Of a stretch of 32,064 nt of DNA, positions 7,117 to 16,064 are shown one piece after another. Position numbers and translations under genes: made by a program. The DNA is from an uncultured Clostridia bacterium. Its GTDB lineage: Bacteria > Bacillota > Clostridia > Oscillospirales > Oscillospiraceae. Under the pieces are notes generated by a model. That model saw nothing but the letters and a program-made list of their open reading frames with translations, was not told the DNA's origin and ran no database searches. The DNA lies in assembly GCA_946547105.1 (NCBI GenBank), contig CAMNOV010000016.1, forward strand, positions 1-32,064, given 5' to 3'. Position 1 is the first letter of the stretch. Each line of letters opens with the position of its first letter.

Positions 7117-7154
7117 AAAAAAAGCTCACGGAACAAGTGTTCCGTGAGCTTTTT
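7117..7154. terminator. Bidirectional terminator between spoVT and the OB-fold-like lipoprotein gene
   Basis: AAAAAAGCTCACGGAAC pairs with GTTCCGTGAGCTTTTT (7117-7154) around a 4- to 5-base loop. It has A-rich and T-rich flanks, so it can stop transcription from both convergent genes (stops at 7109 and 7168). Confidence 0.9.
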
Positions 7155-7167
7155 ATCTGTCGGTATT

Positions 7168-8616
7168 TTACTTCACAGCGGTGGCCTGGAGGTTCGGTCC
7201 CTCGTACCAGTAGAGGAAGCCCTCGAGGTCGATCACGTCGCCGACCTTGAGATTCTCAACGGCTTTGTACACGTCGGTATCGTTGCCGCAGAGGTAGAAC
7301 TCCACGCAGAACTCATAGCTGGTGCCGTCCTTGGAGACCTTGAAGTACAGGTCGTCGGTCTTGCCCTCGGGATCCTTGTAGGCAAAGGCGGCGCCGCTCT
7401 CGTCATAGGCCTCGACGGTCACGCCCTTGAAGCAGACGAGCTGGTTCATGAAGTTGATCATATCGTCGGTGCCCCAGGCAGCGGTGGCGTCCACAGGCTC
7501 AGCAATGTAAGGCGTGGAATCGACGAATTCAAAGGTCGCGTCCGCGATCTCGACCTCGCCGGCCCACTCGCTCTTGAAGCCGTTGACCAGGATCCACTGG
7601 CCGGGCACGAGCTTGGCCGCATCCTCTTCGGAGCAGGCCATATTGTAGATGAAGTAGGCGCCGTCCGGATCGGCCGCATAGACGGTGATCTGGTCGTTCC
7701 ACCAGGACTGGGTCGCCTGGACGCAGGCCAGGATGGTGACGGGATCGTCGACCGCAGCGGCGGCATATTCACCGTAGCTCATGAAGGTGAGCTCATCCTT
7801 CGGCTCGACCTCGGCGTCCGCGGGCTTGAGCGCGGTGGCCTGGAGGTTCGGGCCTTCATACCAGTAGAGGAAGCCCTGGAGGTCGATCACGTCGCCGACC
7901 TGCAGATTCTCGACGGACTTGTACACGTCGCTGTCCTTGCCGCAGAGATAGAACTCCACGCAGAACTCATAGGTGGTGTCGCCCTTGGTGACCTTGAAGT
8001 ACAGGTCGTCGGTCTTGCCCTCGGGATCCTTGTAGGCAAACGCGGCGCCGCTCTCGTCATAGGCCTCGACGGTCACGCCCTTGAACAGGACAAGCTGGTT
8101 CATGTAATTGATCATATCGGGCGTGCCCCAGGCGGCGGTGGCGTCCACGGGCTGGGCGATATAGCTGTCGCCGTCGATGAGCTCGAAGGTGGCGTCGATG
8201 ATCTCGACTTCGCCGGCCCATTCACCTTTGAAGCCGGTCACGCGGATCTTCTGGCCGGGGACGAGCTTGGCCGCGTCCTCTTCGGAGCAGGCCATGTTGT
8301 AGATGAAGTACGCGCCGTCCTGATCCTGGGCATAAACGGTGATCTGGTCGTTCCACCAAGACTGGGTCGCCTGAACATAGGCCTCGATGACCACGGGCTC
8401 ATCGACCGCGGCTTCGGCGTACTCGGCGTAGCTCATGACTGGGCTTTCTTCGGCGGGCTCTTCCACGGGCGCTTCGGTGGGCTCTGCAGCGGGCTCTTCC
8501 ACAGGCGCCTCGGTGGGCTGCTCGGCAGGCTTCTCAGCGGGAGCGGCCTGCTGACCGCAGGCGGCAAGCGCGAAGACCATGCACAGAGCAAGAAGCAGTG
8601 CGAAAATCTTTTTCAT
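7168..8616 (-). CDS. Lipoprotein with two near-identical OB-fold-like domains
   Basis: The 482-residue protein starts at ATG 8616 behind AAGGAG. It has a signal peptide with lipobox LAAC (Cys20), a Pro/Glu/Ala linker with EAPVEEPA repeats, and then two copies of a ~215-residue unit. Each contains MSYAEYAEAAV or MSYGEYAAAAV, QATQSWWNDQITVYA, KLVPGQ, a GFK...EWAGEVEI strand, DLYFKV and GFLYWYEGPNLQATA. The units resemble OB-fold domains of secreted nucleic-acid or sugar-binding lipoproteins, but the ligand is unknown. It should be anchored on the outer face of the membrane. The DNA repeats have a period of about 654 bases. It lies downstream of, and is read in the same direction as, the ABC importer, but has its own promoter. 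Confidence 0.8.
   Translation of the reverse strand: MKKIFALLLALCMVFALAACGQQAAPAEKPAEQPTEAPVEEPAAEPTEAPVEEPAEESPVMSYAEYAEAAVDEPVVIEAYVQATQSWWNDQITVYAQDQDGAYFIYNMACSEEDAAKLVPGQKIRVTGFKGEWAGEVEIIDATFELIDGDSYIAQPVDATAAWGTPDMINYMNQLVLFKGVTVEAYDESGAAFAYKDPEGKTDDLYFKVTKGDTTYEFCVEFYLCGKDSDVYKSVENLQVGDVIDLQGFLYWYEGPNLQATALKPADAEVEPKDELTFMSYGEYAAAAVDDPVTILACVQATQSWWNDQITVYAADPDGAYFIYNMACSEEDAAKLVPGQWILVNGFKSEWAGEVEIADATFEFVDSTPYIAEPVDATAAWGTDDMINFMNQLVCFKGVTVEAYDESGAAFAYKDPEGKTDDLYFKVSKDGTSYEFCVEFYLCGNDTDVYKAVENLKVGDVIDLEGFLYWYEGPNLQATAVK
7178..8440. repeat. Two-copy direct repeat inside the lipoprotein gene, period ~654 bp
   Basis: The stretch beginning GCGGTGGCCTGGAGGTTCGG occurs at 7178 and again at 7832 with few differences, and the similarity continues for most of each unit. 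This reflects a recent intragenic duplication and would be a target for recombination. Confidence 0.85.
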
Positions 8617-8682
8617 TTTGATTCTCCTTGTAAAAAATTTGTATGTTCCGTTCGAAACTTTCCACATGAGAACATCGTGTTT

Positions 8683-8711
8683 ATTATACGCAGCTTTTGT
8701 GAACAAATCAA
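8683..8711 (-). promoter_or_regulatory. Sigma-A-type promoter of the lipoprotein gene
   Basis: On the minus strand TTGATT (8711-8706), 17 bases and TATAAT (8688-8683) lie about 65 bases before the ATG at 8616. The -35 box overlaps the last codons of the solute-binding protein gene. Confidence 0.7.
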
Positions 8712-10393
8712 GCGCTGCGCTGTTTTTCCGCTTGTTTCTTTTTTATCAGGCCGCGCAGCGCGAACAGGCCGATCAGCAGCCAAACGGTGGCCAGCGTCGT
8801 GAGCAGCGCCACGGAGGCGGCGGGCAGCGGCCCCAGCTCCTCCGCGCTCTTCTGCGGTGCGGAAGCCTCCGCCTCTTCCTCTGTCGGCTGCTCAAAGCTG
8901 ACCTTATTGAGGCGGTAGAGGGCGATGACCTCGTCGTAGAGCTTCTGCATATAGTCCTCGTCCACGGTCGTTTTGCGGCGCACGGCCTTGGTCACGTTCT
9001 CGATGAGCTGACCTGCGGCGTCGCGCACGGAGGCAGAGCCGTTGAAGACCGGCGTGGTGAAGGTGTTCTCCGTGTTCGCCATCAGCAGCTCGGAGGCCTG
9101 GATCTTGATATCGTAGTGCTCGTCCTGGTCCTCGCCGATGCGGCTGAGGTAGTCCTGATAGCCGGGGTCGTTCTGCGCCTTGCTCGTCACGGGCACGTAG
9201 CCCTCGGTCTCGGCGTAGGCGATCTGCACGTCGTTGGTGAGCAGATACTGCGCGAAGAGCCAGGAGGCCAGCACCTCCTGCGGATCGTCCTTCTGGAAGA
9301 CGCACAGCGAGGGGCCCTGCGAGATCATCTGCGGATGATCGACGTCGAACTGCGGCACCGGCAGGACGGCGGTTTCGAATTCCACCAGCTGATCGGGCGG
9401 GATGTCCACCAGCGGCGCGTCGGAGCCCATCCAGGTGGCGCCGGCAGTGGAGTCCACGGCAAAGATGCACTGGCCGGCGTTGAGGAAGTTGGCGGGATAG
9501 CTGGAGATCTTGAAGGTGGAGAAGGCGCGGCTCTCGGCGTGCTCGGCGATGGTGTAGAGAAGCTCCTTCGTCGTGTCGTTGAAGAGCAGCACCGTGCCGT
9601 CGGCGGTGGAATAGCCCGCGCCGCGCTGGCGCAGCATCTGGATCATCATGTTGTCGGTGGACTTGTAGATGAAGGGGATCATCACCTGCTGGCCGTTGAT
9701 CTTGAAGCTGCCGTCGGCGTTTTTCTCCATGGCCTTCTCGGACACTTCCCAGACGAAGTCCCAGGTCAGCACCTCGGGCAGCTCATAGCCGAGTTTTTCC
9801 ACGAAGGTCTTGTTGACGTAGCAGGCCTCGGTGGAGCGCATATAGGGGATGGCGTAGTGGGCGCCGTCCAGCACGCACTCGGCCAGAAATTCCGGCACGA
9901 TCTCGTCCTGGCGCGGCGAGTCGAATTTCAGCTCGCTGCCGCCGAGGCCGAAGGAGGGGTCGGCAAACCAGGCGTCCAGCGGCAGCACCACGTCCTCGCC
10001 GGTCAGGTAGGTGGCGATGTGGTCGGGGTAGCTGATGCAGACGTTCGGCGTGGTATGGGTGGCGATGTTGGTGATGACGTCGTTGTAGATGCGGCCGTAG
10101 TCGGTGTAGAGGCGCAGCTTCACGCTCACGTTCGGATAGAGCTTCTGGAAGCTTTCGATGGCCTGCTGATAGATGGCGATCTGGGTCTTGTTGGTGTCGT
10201 TCTTGGCCCAGAAGCTGATCTCGATCGCTTTGCTCTCGTCAAAGCGCTCCGGCACCGGGGATTCGCCCTCGAAGCTGATCTCCGCGGCGGCGCTCTCCCC
10301 TGTTTCGGAGACGAGACGGCCGTGGCAGGCCGAGAGCGAAAGCAGCATCAGCAGCGCAAGCAGCAGGGTGAGGGCCTTTTGCACTTGCTTCAT
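8708..10393 (-). CDS. ABC importer solute-binding lipoprotein, carbohydrate type, with C-terminal membrane anchor
   Basis: This 561-residue protein starts at ATG 10393 and overlaps the upstream permease stop by four bases (ATGA). It has a signal peptide with lipobox LSAC (Cys23), then a family 1 extracellular binding fold: IEISFWAKNDTNKTQ, a WAxDPSF region, YAIPYMRSTEACYVNKTFVEKL, a TWDFVWEVSEKAM segment and FAVDSTAGATWMGS. This fits the MalE/UgpB group that captures sugars or sugar phosphates outside the cell. Unusually, the C-terminus carries an acidic linker and a membrane helix (LLTTLATVWLLIGLFAL) with a Lys/Arg-rich end, so the protein would be tethered at both ends. It is the last gene of the four-gene importer operon. 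Confidence 0.85.
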   Translation of the reverse strand: MKQVQKALTLLLALLMLLSLSACHGRLVSETGESAAAEISFEGESPVPERFDESKAIEISFWAKNDTNKTQIAIYQQAIESFQKLYPNVSVKLRLYTDYGRIYNDVITNIATHTTPNVCISYPDHIATYLTGEDVVLPLDAWFADPSFGLGGSELKFDSPRQDEIVPEFLAECVLDGAHYAIPYMRSTEACYVNKTFVEKLGYELPEVLTWDFVWEVSEKAMEKNADGSFKINGQQVMIPFIYKSTDNMMIQMLRQRGAGYSTADGTVLLFNDTTKELLYTIAEHAESRAFSTFKISSYPANFLNAGQCIFAVDSTAGATWMGSDAPLVDIPPDQLVEFETAVLPVPQFDVDHPQMISQGPSLCVFQKDDPQEVLASWLFAQYLLTNDVQIAYAETEGYVPVTSKAQNDPGYQDYLSRIGEDQDEHYDIKIQASELLMANTENTFTTPVFNGSASVRDAAGQLIENVTKAVRRKTTVDEDYMQKLYDEVIALYRLNKVSFEQPTEEEAEASAPQKSAEELGPLPAASVALLTTLATVWLLIGLFALRGLIKKKQAEKQRSA

Positions 10394-11253
10394 CCCTTTG
10401 TCCCTCCTCTCGACACGCCGGCCATGATCTTGTTGCGGAAGATCAGGAACAGCACGATCAGCGGCACCGAAATGACCACGACCGCCGCCATCATGGCGGG
10501 CACGTTTTCGCGGCCGAAGCCGTTTTCGCGCAGCTCCTGGATGCCGTTGGAGACCAGGAAGTAGGCGGCCTCGTCGGTGATCAGGCGCGGCCAGACGTAG
10601 GAGTTCCAGCACTCGATGACCTTGAGGATGATCACCGTGACCACCGTCGGGCGGCAGATGGGCAGCATGACCTTGAACAGATACTTGAGATCCGAGGTGC
10701 CGTCGACCTTGGCGGCCTTGTACAGCTCCTCCGGGATCTGCTCAAAGTTCTCCTTGAGCAGGTAGATATAGAACACGCTCGTCACCGAGGGCAGGATCAG
10801 GCCCCAGAAGGTGTTGCGCATGTTCCAGTTGGTGATGGTGACGAAGTTGGTGATGACGACCAGTTCGTTCGGGATCATCATCAGCGCGAGAAACAGCGAG
10901 AACAGCAGGTTCTTGCCCCGGAATTTCAGCCGGGCGAAGGCGTAGGCCGCGAAGATGATGACGCAGAGCATCAGCCCCGTCGTCGCGACGGTGAAAATGA
11001 TGGTGTTGACGAAATAACGCGCCAGCGGCACGCCGGTGAAGGCGGTGACGTAGTTTTCCAGCGTGGGCTGGAGCGTGAAGAAGGCGGGCACGTGCTCGGC
11101 GTTGTAGGCGCTGTAGCTCTTGACGGAGCTGAGCAGCATCCAGTAAAACGGGAAAAGCACGATCAGCGCCCAGAGGGTCAGCAGCACGTAGGTGACGGTT
11201 TTGCGCGTGCGCTCGCCCGCTCTGGCGCGGCGTTCGATGCGTTCGTAATCCAT
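10390..11253 (-). CDS. ABC importer permease, MalG/UgpE type
   Basis: The 287-residue protein has six membrane segments and the inner-membrane coupling signature EELYKAAKVDGTSDLKYLFK (EAA motif), with IMLP-like LPICRPT after it. The N-terminal YVLLTLWALIVLFPFYWMLL and the middle MMIPNELVVITNFVTI helix are typical of the MalG-like half of carbohydrate permeases. ATG 11253 is preferred because AGGAGG lies eight to nine bases upstream; the GTG at 11260-11262 overlaps that site. It pairs with the MalF-type gene 13 bases upstream and feeds on the binding protein encoded just after it. Confidence 0.88.
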   Translation of the reverse strand: MDYERIERRARAGERTRKTVTYVLLTLWALIVLFPFYWMLLSSVKSYSAYNAEHVPAFFTLQPTLENYVTAFTGVPLARYFVNTIIFTVATTGLMLCVIIFAAYAFARLKFRGKNLLFSLFLALMMIPNELVVITNFVTITNWNMRNTFWGLILPSVTSVFYIYLLKENFEQIPEELYKAAKVDGTSDLKYLFKVMLPICRPTVVTVIILKVIECWNSYVWPRLITDEAAYFLVSNGIQELRENGFGRENVPAMMAAVVVISVPLIVLFLIFRNKIMAGVSRGGTKG

Positions 11254-11266
11254 TCCCCGCACCTCC

Positions 11267-12151
11267 TCAGGTCGCTTTTTTGCTGATCATGAGGTTAATG
11301 ACCGTGATGGTAAACACGATCACAAACAGGATCAGCGCCGCGGCGGAGGCGTAAGACGGGTAGCCGCCGCTGTTGCCGTAGAGCATGTCGTAGACGTAGC
11401 CGACGATGGTGTTCATGCCGGCCACGTTCAGGTCGGTACCGAAGATGGCCACCTCGTCGGAGTAGGCCTTGAAGGCGCCGATGAAGCCGGTGATGACCAG
11501 ATAGAAGATCATCGGGGAGATCATCGGCAGGGTGATGCGCGTGAAGATACGCCACTTGGAGGTGCCGTCCACGCGCGCGGCCTTGTAGTAATCCTGGTTG
11601 ACCGAGGCCAGCGCGCTCGTGAGGATCAGGATCTTGAAGGGCATGACCACCCAGACCGTGTACAGGCACATGACCAGCATCTTGGCCCAGTAGGGCCCGT
11701 CGATGAAGTCCACCGCCTCGCCGCCGAAGGCCTCGATGAGAAGGTTGATCATGCCGTCGGAGTAGGCGGTCTTTTTGAACAGGATCATGAACACCAGGCC
11801 GACGGCCAGGGTGTTCGTCACATAGGGCAGGAAAAACACGGTCTGATAGGCCTGGCGCAGAGGCTTGATGGAGTTGAGGCCCAGGGAAATCAGCAGCGCC
11901 AGTCCCGTGGACAGCGGCACCGTGATGATGACCAGGATGAAGGTGTTCTTCACCGCCTGCAGGAAATAGGGGTCGCGCAGGACGTGGGCATAGTTGTACC
12001 AGCCGACGCCGGTGTAGGTCTGGGAGGCGAAATTGAAGCGCTCCTCAAAGGAATACACCAGCACGTCGACGAGCGGATAGACCATGAACACGCCCAGAAA
12101 AGCGATGGCCGGCAGCAGATAGAGCCAGGCCTTGCGGTTATTTTGTTCCAT
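11267..12151 (-). CDS. ABC importer permease, MalF/UgpA type
   Basis: The 294-residue protein begins MEQNNRKAWLYLLPAIAFLG, the typical opening of MalF/UgpA permeases, and has six membrane helices. The EAA coupling loop reads QDYYKAARVDGTSKWRIFTR followed by ITLPMISP. The ATG at 12151 has GGAGG upstream. It is separated from the ATPase gene by 14 bases and from the second permease by 13 bases, so all are one operon. The family handles mono-, di- or oligosaccharides or glycerol phosphates; the substrate cannot be told, because no sugar-degrading gene is next to it. Confidence 0.88.
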   Translation of the reverse strand: MEQNNRKAWLYLLPAIAFLGVFMVYPLVDVLVYSFEERFNFASQTYTGVGWYNYAHVLRDPYFLQAVKNTFILVIITVPLSTGLALLISLGLNSIKPLRQAYQTVFFLPYVTNTLAVGLVFMILFKKTAYSDGMINLLIEAFGGEAVDFIDGPYWAKMLVMCLYTVWVVMPFKILILTSALASVNQDYYKAARVDGTSKWRIFTRITLPMISPMIFYLVITGFIGAFKAYSDEVAIFGTDLNVAGMNTIVGYVYDMLYGNSGGYPSYASAAALILFVIVFTITVINLMISKKAT

Positions 12152-12165
12152 GGCAGCCTCCGGCC

Positions 12166-13266
<1,101 letters not shown>

Positions 13267-13327
13267 GGCGGTTCATCCCTTTTCCTTGAATTGTCAGAGT
13301 AGCGGAAAAACTATTTCTCCATATACC

Positions 13328-13356
13328 ATTAAAACCCATCGGCCGGGCAAAGTCAA
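13328..13356 (-). promoter_or_regulatory. Sigma-A-type promoter of the ABC importer operon
   Basis: On the minus strand TTGACT (13356-13351), 17 bases and TTTAAT (13333-13328) precede the ATPase start at 13266. No clear operator such as a cre site was seen nearby. Confidence 0.65.
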
Positions 13357-13361
13357 GGCGC

Positions 13362-13393
13362 AAAAAACATCACCGCCCCGAAGGGCGGTGATG
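13362..13393 (-). terminator. Terminator of cstA
   Basis: On the minus strand CATCACCGCCC, loop TTCG, GGGCGGTGATG and then TTTTTTG form a textbook terminator about 40 bases after the cstA stop. The T-run (plus-strand 13362-13367) lies just upstream of the importer promoter. Confidence 0.9.
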
Positions 13394-13433
13394 CGTTCCT
13401 ATGAACTTGTGTTTGCTTTGGGCAAACAGGCGA

Positions 13434-15140
13434 TCAGGCCTTCTGCTTGGCCTGCTTGGCAAAGGTGCCGATGCCCTCGATGACGAGGACGATCGCCAGG
13501 ATGACCATCGCGATGGCGAAGATCAGCTGGAACCAGAGGCCCCAGTTGGCCAGACCGCCGCCGATGAGGGAGAAGATCTTCATGACCAGAGAGGTCAGGG
13601 TGGCGCAGAGCATGAAGATCATCGGGATGATGAACATCTTGTTGTTCTTGCCGACTTCGCCGAGCCAGGTGGCAACAGCCATCAGAGCCAGGCCGGCCAG
13701 CAGCTGGTTGGCAGCGCCGAACAGAGCCCAGATCGCGCTCAGCTGCATGCCGCCGAGGACGCAGCCGATGACGACCATGACGAGAGTACCGGTCAGAGGA
13801 TGGCAGAGAACCTTGCGGAAGCCCTTGGCATCCTTCCAGGTGGCCTCGCCTTCCTTCAGGAACAGCTCGCTGAACATGAAGCGGCTCAGACGGGTCGCGG
13901 TGTCCAGAGAGGTCAGGGCGAAGACGGAGACAGCCAGGGTCAGCAGGGCGTAGATCACACCGTAGGTGCCGGTGCCTTCGGGAGCAAACATGGTGGCAAT
14001 GCCGTCAGCGAACGCAACAGCGGGAGAGCCCTTGAATGCGAACAGGCCGGCGTCATTGGTGACGATGTACTTGCTGGCGACCATGCCGACAGCGATCAGG
14101 GAGATGACAGCCAGAGCGGACTCGATGAGCATGGCGCCGTAGCCGATGGGCTTGGCGTGGGACTCATTGGCCAGCTGCTTGGAGGTGGTGCCGGAGGCGA
14201 CCAGGCTGTGGAAGCCGGAGCAGGCGCCGCAGGCAACGGTGATGAACAGAGCCGGGAACATGGGGCCGATGGCGGTCTTCCAACCGGTGAAGGCCTCCAG
14301 CTGGAACTGCACGCGGCTGCCGAAGCTGGCGATGACGATGCCGATGAGGGCAACGATCATCATGCCGTAGAGCAGGAAGCTGGACAGGTAGTCACGGGGC
14401 TGCAGCAGGATCCACACGGGAACCAGAGAAGCGACCGCGATGTAGGCGCCGATGAAGATGATCCAGAAGGTACGGGAAGCAGCCAGGCCGACTTCCAGAC
14501 CCAGGAACAGGAAGGCCAGGATGCAGACGATGCCGATGATGGTCGCGGGACCGGTCTTCAGGCCGGCCTTGTTGGTCAGCAGACCGTAAACAATGGCCAG
14601 GACGATGAACAGCATGGAGACCATAGCGGTGGTCTCGTTGCCGGTCACGGTGCCGGTGGTGATGCCGACGTTCTCGGACATGAAGGTGCCGGCAACGACG
14701 TTCACGAAGGACGCAACGACGAGGACCAGAACCAGCAGCGCGAAGATCAGGAACAGCTTATGAGCACGCTTGCCCATGGAGTCCCGGATAACGTCGCCGA
14801 TGGACTTGCCGCCGTGGCGGACGGACGCGAACAGGGAGCCGTAGTCATGCAGACCACCGAAGAAGATGCCGCCGATGACGCACCACAGGAACACGGGGAC
14901 CCAGCCGAAAACTGCGGCCTGGATCGGTCCGTTGATGGGGCCGGCGCCGGCGATGGACGAGAAGTGGTGACCCATCAGGACAGCGGGCTTGGCGGCGACG
15001 AAGTCGACACCGTCGTTCAGCTCGACTGCAGGGGTCTTGCGGGTGGGATCAACGCCCCACTGCTTTGCCAGCCAACGGCCATAGAAGATATAGCCGATGA
15101 CGAGTGCAGCGATAGCTGCAAGGATGATCAGGATAGCCAA
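13434..15140 (-). CDS. cstA: CstA-family transporter (carbon starvation protein; peptide/pyruvate uptake)
   Basis: The 568-residue protein has about 16 membrane segments and the CstA signature regions: HHFSSIAGAGPINGPIQAA, GGLHDYGSLFASVRH, and FHSLVASGTTSKQLANE. CstA proteins take up peptides or pyruvate under carbon limitation. The start is TTG 15140 behind GAGGAGGAGATCTGT. The length agrees with the shorter CstA type in Firmicutes (about 480-570) rather than the ~700-residue E. coli form. It follows an unknown gene by 20 bases on the same strand and shares its promoter. Its codons are less GC-extreme and appear adapted for high expression (many GCC/ATC/CTG). Confidence 0.93.
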   Translation of the reverse strand: MAILIILAAIAALVIGYIFYGRWLAKQWGVDPTRKTPAVELNDGVDFVAAKPAVLMGHHFSSIAGAGPINGPIQAAVFGWVPVFLWCVIGGIFFGGLHDYGSLFASVRHGGKSIGDVIRDSMGKRAHKLFLIFALLVLVLVVASFVNVVAGTFMSENVGITTGTVTGNETTAMVSMLFIVLAIVYGLLTNKAGLKTGPATIIGIVCILAFLFLGLEVGLAASRTFWIIFIGAYIAVASLVPVWILLQPRDYLSSFLLYGMMIVALIGIVIASFGSRVQFQLEAFTGWKTAIGPMFPALFITVACGACSGFHSLVASGTTSKQLANESHAKPIGYGAMLIESALAVISLIAVGMVASKYIVTNDAGLFAFKGSPAVAFADGIATMFAPEGTGTYGVIYALLTLAVSVFALTSLDTATRLSRFMFSELFLKEGEATWKDAKGFRKVLCHPLTGTLVMVVIGCVLGGMQLSAIWALFGAANQLLAGLALMAVATWLGEVGKNNKMFIIPMIFMLCATLTSLVMKIFSLIGGGLANWGLWFQLIFAIAMVILAIVLVIEGIGTFAKQAKQKA

Positions 15141-15160
15141 ACAGATCTCCTCCTCTAAAA

Positions 15161-15649
15161 TTATATATTGCTAAAGAGCTTCTTCAGGTCATGGCCCATA
15201 CGGTTGCAGACCATGTTGCGGGAAGGAGTCTCTATGGCAATCAAACGAAGGACGCTCCACCCATGGAAGGTGAGCATATAGTTTTTGCTCAGCCGGATTT
15301 TCTTCAGCAGAGCCGCCGCCTCCGGATCGATCCGGTCGGTCAGCATAACGAGGATCACGTCGGTATTGCGATGATTGGGGCCAGGCCTGACCCGGGACAA
15401 GCCCTCCGTCCAGGCGGCCTCGACCAGGCGCTGCGCCCGCTCCGCCGTCAGCTCTTCCTCCGCGGTGAAGAAAACGATCTCGCGGGATTCGGCCGAACTG
15501 ATCTTGACCGTTTTGAAGCCGGACAGCAGTTCGTCGACAACGCTGCTTTCTGCTTCTGCGGCGAAAGGCGGGGTGACGTCATCGCGTTTGACCTGGTAAT
15601 ACTGCCCGTACATCTGCAATACTTTTTCCAGTGCCTCGGCAGCAAACAT
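15161..15649 (-). CDS. Unknown 162-residue protein upstream of cstA
   Basis: I do not recognise this protein. It starts at ATG 15649 with AGGAGACCGAC before it. It has an N-terminal helical segment (EALEKVLQMYGQYYQVKRDD), an alternating middle part (EIVFFTAEEELTAERAQRLV), and an end with NTDVILVMLTDRIDPEAAAL and LTFHGWSVLRLIAIETPSR. There is no membrane segment. It is read together with cstA, 20 bases apart, so it may affect cstA expression or its activity, or use its product. The VILVMLTD strand and the DPEAAALLKKI helix hint at an alpha/beta fold. Confidence 0.65.
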   Translation of the reverse strand: MFAAEALEKVLQMYGQYYQVKRDDVTPPFAAEAESSVVDELLSGFKTVKISSAESREIVFFTAEEELTAERAQRLVEAAWTEGLSRVRPGPNHRNTDVILVMLTDRIDPEAAALLKKIRLSKNYMLTFHGWSVLRLIAIETPSRNMVCNRMGHDLKKLFSNI

Positions 15650-15703
15650 GTCGGTCTCCTCAAGCCAAACAAAAATATTAACAAACGATGAATGGCATGC
15701 TAT

Positions 15704-15732
15704 ATTCTAATGCTTTTTGCCGAAAATGGCAA
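15704..15732 (-). promoter_or_regulatory. Sigma-A-type promoter of the unknown gene-cstA unit
   Basis: On the minus strand TTGCCA (15732-15727), 17 bases and TAGAAT (15709-15704) lie about 55 bases before the ATG at 15649. Confidence 0.6.
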
Positions 15733-15783
15733 GCCTATATTTCAACTTTTTTAAAAATATGTGAATTATCACGGAACGGAAGC

Positions 15784-15908
15784 GGGAAAGAGACCGCGAT
15801 CTTCCATTTCCTTCCTTAGCGGAAACAAGCGGACCCTCTCTGCGGTCTTTCCTTCGCTGATCCGCCCGCAGAAAGCGCAGGCCTCAAGGCCTGCGCTTTC
15901 CATTTTTT
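15784..15908 (+). ncRNA. Candidate structured RNA ending in a strong hairpin and T-run
   Basis: In the 300-base gap 15650-15950 the plus strand can form an outer stem: GGAAAG-AG-ACCGC (about 15785-15797) with GCGGTCTTTCC (15842-15852), with a 2-base bulge. It is followed by a 14-bp hairpin GAAAGCGCAGGCCT (15871-15884) / AGGCCTGCGCTTTC (15887-15900) and CATTTTTT. No plus-strand gene lies upstream, so this terminator has no obvious owner. A small RNA starting near 15770 is possible. No clear promoter was seen. It could also be a palindromic repeat. Confidence 0.3.
15871..15908 (+). terminator. Orphan terminator-like hairpin
   Basis: A perfect 14-bp stem with a 2-base centre is followed by CATTTTTTCC on the plus strand only. 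The gene that it would terminate is not visible, unless it ends a small RNA. Confidence 0.6.
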
Positions 15909-15950
15909 CCGTTCAGACCGCCTCCCGGGCAGCCTTCATGCGGATCGCAC

Positions 15951-16043
15951 TCAGGCTTTGCCCCTCTCCCTGCTCACCTGCAGGATCAGTTTGATCAGGT
16001 CCTTCGTCAGCAGGAAGGCCTGCCCGGCAATGCCGCCGTACAT
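15951..16043 (-). CDS. Putative 30-residue protein after the VWA gene
   Basis: On the minus strand, ATG 16043 is preceded by AGGGGAGGGAAAAGG and opens a frame that reads MYGGIAGQAFLLTKDLIKLI, then LQVSRERGKA and a TGA at 15951-15953. The peptide has a hydrophobic first two-thirds that could form an amphipathic or membrane-touching helix and a basic end. It begins 21 bases after the VWA gene stop, so it would be the last member of the macro-VWA unit. The good ribosome binding site and the position favour a real gene, but it is too short to be sure from sequence alone. Confidence 0.5.
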   Translation of the reverse strand: MYGGIAGQAFLLTKDLIKLILQVSRERGKA

Positions 16044-16064
16044 CCTTTTCCCTCCCCTTTGTGC

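Noticed and set aside
7178-8440. Repeats that could suggest an array such as CRISPR
   Set aside because: Only two long units exist, they are in frame within one gene, and there are no spacers. No CRISPR array was seen in the window.
7144-10564. Two long plus-strand frames (about 550 and 660 codons) with His/Val/Gly/Asp-rich products
   Set aside because: They mirror the lipoprotein and solute-binding protein genes on the minus strand, which have signal peptides, lipoboxes, ribosome binding sites and family matches.
13401-15158. Long open frame on the plus strand rich in Gly, Asp, Glu and Gln
   Set aside because: It is exactly antisense to cstA, has no domain sense and no ribosome binding site; it results from the GC-rich codon usage of cstA.
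15769-15903. 44-codon minus-strand frame with a CAFCG motif
   Set aside because: The nearest purine-rich site is about 18 bases before the ATG, too far; its first codons lie in the 14-bp hairpin. A structured RNA or repeat explains the region as well.
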